Below the pieces are notes generated by a model. That model ran no database searches, was not told the DNA's origin, and saw only the letters and a list, made by a program, of their open reading frames with translations. A DNA stretch of 64,000 nt from Sphingobium cyanobacteriorum. GTDB lineage: Bacteria > Pseudomonadota > Alphaproteobacteria > Sphingomonadales > Sphingomonadaceae. A program made the position numbers and the translations under genes. Positions 39,091 to 45,956 of the stretch are shown here, in pieces. Each line of letters begins with the position of its first letter. The stretch's first letter is position 1. Location: NCBI RefSeq assembly GCF_030580935.1, contig NZ_JAUQOM010000007.1, positions 62,001 through 126,000 on the forward strand, in the 5' to 3' direction.

Positions 39091-40137
39091 ATGAACCCGC
39101 TCGACTCGCTAGGCCTGTCCGTCCCGATCATCCAGGCACCGATGGCGGGCACCTCCACGCCGGACATGGCGGCCGCGGTCAGCAACGCCGGCGCGCTGGG
39201 ATCGATCGCCCTCGGCGCGGTGGATGCGCCGGCCGCGCGCGCCATGATCGATGCCGTGCGTGCACGCACCGATCGCCCGTTCAACGTCAATCTGTTCGTC
39301 CACACCCCGGCGCAAGCGAAGCCCGACGTCGAACAGCGCTGGATCGCGGCGCTTGCGCCCCTTTTTGCGCAATATGGCGCAAAGCCACCGCCAGCGCTGC
39401 GCGAAATCTACCCCAGCTTCGCGGTGGATGACGCGATGCTGGCCATGCTGCTGGATGCGAAACCCGCCATCGTCAGCTTCCATTTCGGCCTGCCCGACGC
39501 ACGCCGTATCACCGCGCTCAAGGGTGCCGGCTGCTTGCTGCTCGCCACCGCCACCAGTCTGGACGAAGCGCTTGCGGCCAAAGCAGCCGGAATCGACGCA
39601 ATCGTGGCGCAGGGGTTCGAAGCGGGCGGCCATCGCGGCATGTTCGATCCGCAGGCGCCGGACGCATGCCTCGGCACCATGGTCCTTGCCCGCCTGCTGG
39701 TCGCGCGATGCGGCCTGCCCGTCATCGCTGCCGGTGGCATCATGGACGGGCGTGGCGTGCGGGCGGCGCTTGCCCTGGGCGCGATCGCCGCCCAGCTCGG
39801 CACCGCCTTCATCGCCTGCCCGGAAAGCAGCGCCGACGCAGCCTATCGCAGCGCGCTATTCAGCCCGGTCGCCTGTCAGACAATGATGGTCAGCGCCATT
39901 TCCGGCCGCCCGACCCGTTGCCTTGCCAACAGCTTCACCCTCTGGGCCGCGGCACAGGACGCGCAAACGCCAGACTATCCGATCGCCTATGACGCCGGGA
40001 AGGCGCTCAACCAGGCCGCCAGGGCCGCAGGAGAATACGGCTATGGCGCGCAATGGGCCGGACAGGGTGCACCATTGGCGCGCTGCCTGCCTGCTGCCGA
40101 CCTGATCGCAACGCTGGTCGCGGAAATGCGCGCTTAA
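39091..40137 (+). CDS. Nitronate monooxygenase family flavoprotein
   Basis: FMN-dependent oxidase of the 2-nitropropane dioxygenase/NMO family, oxidising alkyl nitronates such as propionate 3-nitronate. The 348-residue TIM-barrel has VPIIQAPMAGTSTPDMAAAV at the N terminus, SFHFGLPDARRITALKGAG, the catalytic His region AIVAQGFEAGGHRGMF and the FMN phosphate site PVIAAGGIMDGRGVRAALALGA. Physiological substrate is uncertain. Its stop overlaps the convergent chpT stop by 3-4 bases. Confidence 0.9.
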   Translation: MNPLDSLGLSVPIIQAPMAGTSTPDMAAAVSNAGALGSIALGAVDAPAARAMIDAVRARTDRPFNVNLFVHTPAQAKPDVEQRWIAALAPLFAQYGAKPPPALREIYPSFAVDDAMLAMLLDAKPAIVSFHFGLPDARRITALKGAGCLLLATATSLDEALAAKAAGIDAIVAQGFEAGGHRGMFDPQAPDACLGTMVLARLLVARCGLPVIAAGGIMDGRGVRAALALGAIAAQLGTAFIACPESSADAAYRSALFSPVACQTMMVSAISGRPTRCLANSFTLWAAAQDAQTPDYPIAYDAGKALNQAARAAGEYGYGAQWAGQGAPLARCLPAADLIATLVAEMRA

Positions 40138-40787
40138 CCCCGATCGGGAATCGACGCGCCGAACAACAGCACCGCCTCACCCGGTGGTGAAAGCGCGATC
40201 TCGCCGCGCGCCTCGACCACCAGTTGCCGGGTCATCCAGGCCGCCGCCGTTCGCGATGCCAAACCCTCGATCGGCAATGTCCCCGCCAGCGCCCCACGCA
40301 GGTCCGGGTCCAGCACGACTTTCGGCCCCTCGGCGCGCACGACGATCTCTGTCACGCCCGGCCGCGTTTCCGCGCCGATATCGAGTTGTCCGCCACGCAC
40401 CAGGGCGTCACCCGCAATCAGCGCCAGATTGAGCAATATCTTCGCCGCCAGCTTGTCGAGCAGTTGTTCCTCGACCATCCAGCCGACCTTCACCCGGCCG
40501 GTGGTCGCGAACATGCCCTCGATCGCCACCCGCGCCTCATGTGGTGGCACCGCGTCGCCAAAGCCACCGGCCGAACCGAATGCCAGACGGAAGAATTTCA
40601 GCTTGTTGGCCGATGTCCGCGCACTTTCACCCAGCAAATCCAGGCAGCGCGCGCGCATTTCCGGGTCCGTCTCGTCCGCCATCAGCTCCAGGCCATTGTT
40701 CAGCGCGCCGACGGGACTGAGCAGGTCATGGCACAGGCGCGAGCAAAGCAGGCTGGCAAATTCGATGCTGTCGGTGGGATTGGTCAT
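40134..40787 (-). CDS. chpT: Histidine phosphotransferase ChpT
   Basis: Relay protein passing phosphate from CckA to CtrA/CpdR, the alphaproteobacterial cell-cycle and motility switch. The 217-residue protein has a DHp-like helical hairpin with the phosphorylated His in LCSRLCHDLLSPVGALNNGL (His20). A degenerate ATPase-like C-terminal domain (about 85-215) lacks ATP-binding motifs, as in the family. Monocistronic, convergent with the NMO gene. Confidence 0.92.
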   Translation of the reverse strand: MTNPTDSIEFASLLCSRLCHDLLSPVGALNNGLELMADETDPEMRARCLDLLGESARTSANKLKFFRLAFGSAGGFGDAVPPHEARVAIEGMFATTGRVKVGWMVEEQLLDKLAAKILLNLALIAGDALVRGGQLDIGAETRPGVTEIVVRAEGPKVVLDPDLRGALAGTLPIEGLASRTAAAWMTRQLVVEARGEIALSPPGEAVLLFGASIPDRG

Positions 40788-40885
40788 GCTGTTCGGGATC
40801 GCCGGATAAGAGGTCAGGAAAAGCGTGTTTTCTGGCTAATGCGCTGCCCTGCCGCGCGATGCAAGCCCGGCCTGCCGCCTTTCCA

Positions 40886-41287
40886 TCACACACTGTCGAG
40901 CAACATTTTGGTGAAATGGGCATTAACCGCCGTCCCCGGCCCTGCCCGCCATAAAGTCGCATCGCCACCACCGACGATCAACCACAAACGTCCATCGGGT
41001 GCGGCGCAGGCCGCATCGGTCGCGGACGGCGCCGCCACGCCGGAGGGGTGGGAATGATAATGACCGATCACCGCCGGCCCACCCGCGCGCGCGGCGCGAT
41101 ACGCCGCGATCAATGTCGCCGGGTCCAGTTCGAAATGCCGCGACGGATCGGGCGCGACATTGACGGCAGGCACAATCGCCTCGATCACGCCCTCCCGCCC
41201 CAGCAGCAATCCGCACACCTCATCCCGGCTTGCGGCCGCAAGGGCCATGATATGGTCCAACAATGCCCTTGATATCGCAACCGTCAT
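40886..41287 (-). CDS. JAMM/MPN+ (Mov34) metallopeptidase-like protein
   Basis: 133-residue single-domain JAB1/MPN+ protein with the full zinc-binding motif: Glu23 in RDEVCGLLLG, then His78-Ser-His80-Pro with Ser88 and Asp91 (GHYHSHPSGVAAPSATD). Bacterial members act as isopeptidases on sulfur-carrier or ubiquitin-like proteins, but no such partner gene is adjacent here. It is 17 bp from, and divergent to, rluD. The substrate is unknown. Confidence 0.85.
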   Translation of the reverse strand: MTVAISRALLDHIMALAAASRDEVCGLLLGREGVIEAIVPAVNVAPDPSRHFELDPATLIAAYRAARAGGPAVIGHYHSHPSGVAAPSATDAACAAPDGRLWLIVGGGDATLWRAGPGTAVNAHFTKMLLDSV

Positions 41288-41304
41288 TCCTACATCCCTA
41301 GTCC

Positions 41305-42258
41305 ATGGTTCCGGGGGTTTCCATCATCGAAACGGCGATTGGCGAGGCGCAGCACGGTCTGCGGCTCGACCGCGCGCTCGCGGACCTGTTGCCCGACCTG
41401 TCCCGTGAACGGCTCAAGGCCCTGATCGGCGAAGGCCAGGTGCAAAGCCCGCAAGCGCCAAAGATTAACGCCTCCATGAAGGTCGCGGCCGGCCAGTCCT
41501 ACACCATCACCCTGCCTCCGCCGGTCGCCCTCGACACGGTGGCGCAGGATATTCCGTTGGACATCGTGCATGAAGATGCCGACCTCATCGTGGTGGACAA
41601 GCCCGCCGGGCTGGTCGTCCATCCCGCCGCCGGCAATCTGGACGGCACGCTGGTCAACGCCCTGCTCCACCATTGCGCCGGGCAATTGTCCGGCATCGGC
41701 GGCGTTGCGCGTCCGGGCATCGTTCATCGCATCGACAAGGATACGTCGGGCCTGCTGGTCGTTGCAAAGAACGACCGGGCGCATGAAGGACTGGCGCGCC
41801 AGTTCAAGGATCACAGCATCGACCGGCTCTATGCCGCCATCGTCTATGGCGTGCCCATGCCAGGCAGCGGCACGGTGGATCAGTGGATCGGCCGGTCCGA
41901 CGCTGATCGAAAGAAGATGGCGGTTCATCGGGAAGGACGCGGCAAACATGCGGTGACGCATTATCGCGTGCTGGAGCGGCTGAAAGGCGCGGCGATGGTC
42001 GAATGCCGGCTGGAAACCGGGCGCACCCATCAGGTCCGGGTGCATATGGCCCATCTGGGGCACCCCTTGATCGGTGATCCGGTTTACGGTAGAGACAGAA
42101 AAGGTTTCAAATCAATACTGGAAACGCTGGGTTTCAAAAGGCAGGCATTGCACGCCAAAACACTGGGGTTCATACATCCGGCAACGGAAAAGCCCCTCCT
42201 GTTCCAAAGTGCATTACCTACCGACATGCAGGAACTGTTAAGCGAGCTTCACGTATAG
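41305..42258 (+). CDS. rluD: 23S rRNA pseudouridine synthase, RluD type
   Basis: RluA-family enzyme that isomerises uridines (1911, 1915, 1917 in E. coli numbering for RluD). The 317-residue protein has an N-terminal S4-like domain (LDRALADLLPDLSRERLKAL), DLIVVDKPAGLVVHPAAGN, the catalytic Asp in VHRIDKDTSGLLVVAKND and the C-terminal RTHQVRVHMAHLGHPLIGD. Codon use shifts to lower GC in the last 170 bases. rpoH follows after 77 bp. Confidence 0.94.
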   Translation: MVPGVSIIETAIGEAQHGLRLDRALADLLPDLSRERLKALIGEGQVQSPQAPKINASMKVAAGQSYTITLPPPVALDTVAQDIPLDIVHEDADLIVVDKPAGLVVHPAAGNLDGTLVNALLHHCAGQLSGIGGVARPGIVHRIDKDTSGLLVVAKNDRAHEGLARQFKDHSIDRLYAAIVYGVPMPGSGTVDQWIGRSDADRKKMAVHREGRGKHAVTHYRVLERLKGAAMVECRLETGRTHQVRVHMAHLGHPLIGDPVYGRDRKGFKSILETLGFKRQALHAKTLGFIHPATEKPLLFQSALPTDMQELLSELHV

Positions 42259-42335
42259 AGTCTGACAAGTTTTGCGACGGCGCCTGTGACGCCTCTTCTG
42301 GGTCCCGCCGCGCAATGAAAGGGAAAGGTGACGAC

Positions 42336-43247
42336 ATGGCCAAGAGCAATGTCCCTGCGGTGCCGGCGCTGGGCGGTGAAGCCAGCCTCAACCGCTATCT
42401 GTCGGAAATCCGCAAGTTTCCGCTGCTCACCCCTGAGCAGGAATATATGCTGGCGAAGCGGTACGAGGAACATCAGGACCCCGAAGCCGCGGCGCAGCTC
42501 GTCACGTCGCACCTGCGGCTGGTGGCCAAGATCGCCATGGGCTATCGCGGCTATGGCCTGCCGGTCAGCGAACTGATCAGCGAAGGCAATATCGGCCTGA
42601 TGCAGGGCGTGAAGAAGTTCGAGCCCGATCGCGGCTTCCGCCTGGCGACCTACGCCATGTGGTGGATCAGGGCGTCGATCCAGGAATTCATCCTGCGTAG
42701 CTGGTCGCTGGTCAAGATGGGCACGACCGCATCGCAGAAGAAGCTCTTCTTCAACCTGCGCCGGATGAAGAACAGCATCGATGCATTCGAGGATGGCGAC
42801 CTCAAGCCCGCCGACGTGACCAAGATCGCGACCGATCTGGGCGTGTCGGAAGATGATGTCGTATCCATGAACCGCCGCATGGCGATGGGCGGCGACACGT
42901 CGCTCAACGTGCCGATGCGCGAGGATGGCGACGGCCAGTGGCAGGACTGGTTGCAGGATAATGACCCGCTTCAGGACGAGCGCGTCGCGGACGAGCAGGA
43001 GCGCGTGCAGCGGCACGACATGCTGGTCGAGGCGATGGACGACCTGAATGATCGCGAAAAGCATATCCTGGCCGAACGTCGCCTGGCCGAAGAGCCCAAG
43101 ACGCTGGAAGAATTGTCGCAGGTCTATGGCGTGTCGCGGGAGCGTGTCCGCCAGATCGAGGTGCGCGCCTTTGAAAAGCTGCAAAAGGCAATGATGCGGA
43201 TCGCTGGCGGCAAGCTGGAAAAAATGGCGCGCTTCGCCGCCGCCTGA
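42336..43247 (+). CDS. rpoH: RNA polymerase sigma factor RpoH (sigma-32)
   Basis: Heat-shock sigma factor. The 303-residue protein begins MAKSNVPAVPALGG and has region 2 (YRGYGLPVSELISEGNIGLM, GFRLATYAMWWIRASIQEF). The RpoH box TASQKKLFFNLRRMKN follows, then region 4 with YGVSRERVRQIEVRAFEKL. ATG 42336 has AAAGG 7 bases upstream; ATG 42315 would add 7 residues. An intrinsic terminator follows. The family often has two paralogues in alphaproteobacteria. Confidence 0.97.
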   Translation: MAKSNVPAVPALGGEASLNRYLSEIRKFPLLTPEQEYMLAKRYEEHQDPEAAAQLVTSHLRLVAKIAMGYRGYGLPVSELISEGNIGLMQGVKKFEPDRGFRLATYAMWWIRASIQEFILRSWSLVKMGTTASQKKLFFNLRRMKNSIDAFEDGDLKPADVTKIATDLGVSEDDVVSMNRRMAMGGDTSLNVPMREDGDGQWQDWLQDNDPLQDERVADEQERVQRHDMLVEAMDDLNDREKHILAERRLAEEPKTLEELSQVYGVSRERVRQIEVRAFEKLQKAMMRIAGGKLEKMARFAAA

Positions 43248-43271
43248 CCTGTTGCACCTGCCTCAAAAGAG

Positions 43272-43302
43272 AAAAGCCCCGGATCGCTCCGGGGCTTTTT
43301 TT
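43272..43302 (+). terminator. Intrinsic terminator of rpoH
   Basis: AAGCCCCGGA and TCCGGGGCTT form a 10-bp stem with a TCGC loop (43274-43297), followed by a run of seven T. It begins 25 bp after the rpoH stop. Confidence 0.9.
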
Positions 43303-43320
43303 ATGCAGCAGCAATCATGC

Positions 43321-44025
43321 TCAGGCTTCATCGAACCGGCTGCGCAGCACATCGGCAAAAGCGGCCACCCCCGCCTGCGGTCCTTTCGCACAGTTCCACA
43401 CAGCGCCGCTCACCGCCAGGAAATCAGCCCCGGCCGCCACCAGGGGCGCGGCATTATCAGCGGTAATACCACCGATCGCGACACAGGGCAGTTCGAACAG
43501 GGTCGTCCACCAACCCAGGATCGACGGATCGGGGCGATGCGATGTTGGCTTGGTCGTGGTGGGATAGAAAGCGCCGAAGGCGACATAGTCCGCCCCCGCC
43601 TCCCCGGCCTCCATCGCCAGATGCCGGCTGTCGTGACAGGTGACGCCGATCTGCACCTTTGGCCCCAGCAGCGTGCGCGCCAATCTGGGATCTCCATCCC
43701 CCTGCCCCAGATGAACGCCGTCAGCACCCAGCCGATGGGCGAGCGTCGCACTGTCGTTGATGATGAAGGCAATCTCACGATCGGCGCACAGCCTTTGCAG
43801 CGGTTCGGCCGCCCGTGCGATCGCATCCTCATCCAGTCCCTTGAGCCGCAACTGGAACGCCGCGACCTTGCCACCGTCGCATGCGGCCGCAAGCTGGCCG
43901 ACAAAGGCGTCATCGATCGACGGCGGGGAAATCAGGTAAAGCTGGCAGGTGGGGCGGAAGCCCTGCTCGAACTGGTCGGCGAAATGCGGATCGAGCGCCA
44001 GCTCTTCATCGGTAAAGTCGGTCAT
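43321..44025 (-). CDS. thiE: Thiamine phosphate synthase
   Basis: TIM-barrel enzyme joining HMP-PP and thiazole phosphate. The 234-residue protein carries an N-terminal extension of about 20 residues ([19 protein letters not shown]) before the barrel. Motifs are [31 protein letters not shown]-type ([12 protein letters not shown]), [16 protein letters not shown] and [21 protein letters not shown]. No TPP riboswitch is visible upstream. It sits 80 bp downstream of the class I aldolase gene. Confidence 0.93.
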   Translation of the reverse strand: MTDFTDEELALDPHFADQFEQGFRPTCQLYLISPPSIDDAFVGQLAAACDGGKVAAFQLRLKGLDEDAIARAAEPLQRLCADREIAFIINDSATLAHRLGADGVHLGQGDGDPRLARTLLGPKVQIGVTCHDSRHLAMEAGEAGADYVAFGAFYPTTTKPTSHRPDPSILGWWTTLFELPCVAIGGITADNAAPLVAAGADFLAVSGAVWNCAKGPQAGVAAFADVLRSRFDEA

Positions 44026-44067
44026 GTCCGCGCATTAGACGATGCAGCGATCGCAGGAAAGCCGGCA

Positions 44068-44098
44068 ATGCCGGGCGCGCCTTTTGCCCGCCCGGCAT
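44068..44098 (-). terminator. Hairpin after the aldolase gene
   Basis: ATGCCGGGCG (44068-44077) pairs with CGCCCGGCAT (44089-44098) around an 11-base loop, 7 bp past the aldolase stop on the minus strand. There is no T-run after it, so it may act as a partial terminator or mRNA stabiliser before thiE. Confidence 0.5.
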
Positions 44099-44105
44099 GT
44101 CACAG

Positions 44106-45011
44106 TCAGGCTGCGACCGGCTGCTTGGCGGTCGATGCACCATAGATTTCATCAATCGCTTCGCCCAGCGAGGCATTGAATTCATCATCGGTCATCTGAT
44201 GGCGCAAGTCATTCAGCAGGGCGCGGCTGAAGCTGGCGATGATGCCGCGATTCCTGGCCAGTTCGACACAGGCTTCGGGACGGGCGAAGCCACCCGACAG
44301 GGCGACGACGCGCAGCACGGCGGGATGATCGACCAGCGGGTCGAACAGGCCGGGCCTGGCAGGCAGCGACAGCTTCAGCATGACCTGAACACCGTCGGGC
44401 AAAGCATCCAGATTCTTGAGGATTTCCTCCAGCAGGATCTGGTCGGCCTCGGCCCGTTCAGGCGACTTGATGTTCACTTCCGGTTCGATGATCGGCATCA
44501 GGCCGGCAGCCAGAACCTGTCGGCCGACTTCGAACTGCTGCGCAACCACGGCGGCGATGCCTTCGCGGTTGGCAAGGTTCACGACCGAACGCTCCTTGGT
44601 GCCGAACATGCCCAGCGCCTTGGAACGGTGCAGCAGGGTATCGAGATCAGGATTGGGCTTCATCAACTGCACGCCATTCGCCTCGTCCTCCAGGCCCTTG
44701 TCGATCTTGATGAAGGGCACCACGCCACGTTCCAGCAGCGCCTGCGGGGTCGGCTTGCCATCGACCATGCCGTCCATGGTGCGTTCGAACAGGATCGCGC
44801 CCAGCACCTTGTCGCCGGTGAAGGCAGGCGACGTGATGACACGGCTGCGCATCGCATGGATCAGGCCGTACATTTCTTCTTCGGTGGACCAGGCGCTTTC
44901 ATCGACGCCATAGCCCTTGAGCGCCTTGGGGGTCGATCCGCCGCTCTGGTCGAGCGCGGCGATGAAGCCATTCCCGTCCGCGATCTTCTGCTTCATATCC
45001 TGATCCAGCAT
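44106..45011 (-). CDS. Fructose-bisphosphate aldolase, class I
   Basis: Schiff-base aldolase of glycolysis and gluconeogenesis. The 301-residue protein has FIAALDQSGGSTPKALKGYG at the N terminus, VPFIKIDKGLEDEANGVQLM, LMPIIEPEVNI and VQVMLKLSLPARPGLFDPLV (the KLSLP lysine is the likely Schiff base), then VVALSGGFAR. ATG 45011 has AGAAGG 9 bases upstream, so an upstream GTG (45017) is less likely. It marks the last core gene before the accessory segment. Confidence 0.94.
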   Translation of the reverse strand: MLDQDMKQKIADGNGFIAALDQSGGSTPKALKGYGVDESAWSTEEEMYGLIHAMRSRVITSPAFTGDKVLGAILFERTMDGMVDGKPTPQALLERGVVPFIKIDKGLEDEANGVQLMKPNPDLDTLLHRSKALGMFGTKERSVVNLANREGIAAVVAQQFEVGRQVLAAGLMPIIEPEVNIKSPERAEADQILLEEILKNLDALPDGVQVMLKLSLPARPGLFDPLVDHPAVLRVVALSGGFARPEACVELARNRGIIASFSRALLNDLRHQMTDDEFNASLGEAIDEIYGASTAKQPVAA

Positions 45012-45956
45012 CTGCACATACCTTCTCTTTATGGCGCGCCACCGTGCGGGCGGGCGAGGAAATAGATGTTCGACAGATGCTCCATCACCTGCCGGCCGGG
45101 TACGACTGTATAATTATGATCGCCGGTTGTCCGGCTGTTAGCCAGTCCCATGCCGCACCGCAAGAAGCATCGCTGCGGTTGCCGGGACAATACGTGCAGC
45201 CATCCGGGCCACGTTTCGGCGCGCAACCCTGAAGGGAAAATCGGGACATGGAACGAACGGGACGGATATGATGGCGGGCATCGGGCGGATGCGGGGGGCT
45301 GATGCTCACGCAGTTGCCCGGCCAAACCGTGGCGCTCAACTTCTGGGCAATCCGGGCATCCCTGCCCCAGAAGCCACCGACGCCCGACGCCTGCTATAGT
45401 GCCTACCGAAGGGCTGGTGCGCGACCCAGTCTGTGGTGAACGGGTATCGGGTCAAAAATACCCAGATTCATGGGAATGCACTGGGAATATTGCCGAATGT
45501 TGGCTGTGAGACATCGGTGTCACCCATTTTTTCGCCCAAGCTTAAAAGGCTCACGGGGGCAATTCCTATTGGGCGGAACTGGGAATTTTCCAGCCTCATT
45601 CCATGCTCAATATTCTAACTAGCCGAAGAAAACGGCCTACCGGACGACCCCGAAATTCTTCCACCTCATGACGATCGGGTGATGACCTGCCCCGCGTGGC
45701 TTCATTACACTTGACGATATCTTCCTAACAATCCGCCAAAACGGCGACGCTGCTGCTGGACAGGGGCGAACGAACGCATCAAGCTTGGAGTCAGAAACCG
45801 CCTTCCGCGCCGGGTGCTCGCGGATGGCGTTGGAATGACCGCATAAATTTGCGGCATGCCAGCGAATCGGTCTTCGCGCGGAAGGCGGACTATGTCCGCT
45901 ACCCGCTCAGCCGGGATGGATCATCTCCGAGAACTGACGAGCCGAAGGGGGGCATC
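45012..45956. other. 945-bp non-coding stretch of lower GC, accessory-region left flank
   Basis: No convincing gene, RNA or promoter is seen. The middle (about 45430-45720) is clearly lower in GC than the rest of the window. Short open frames (for example 45433-45618) have no Shine-Dalgarno or family match. Small hairpins occur at 45439-45462 (GGGTAT/ATACCC). An 11-bp inverted repeat, CGCCTTCCGCG at 45799-45809 and CGCGGAAGGCG at 45877-45887, lies 70 bp before the patatin gene. Confidence 0.6.

Noticed and set aside
43321-45100. TPP riboswitch upstream of thiE
   Set aside because: No THI-box-like conserved elements are visible in the 80-bp aldolase-thiE gap or before the aldolase gene.
45433-45618. 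61-codon plus frame in the low-GC gap
   Set aside because: No Shine-Dalgarno, no hydrophobic or conserved pattern, and the surrounding DNA looks non-coding.
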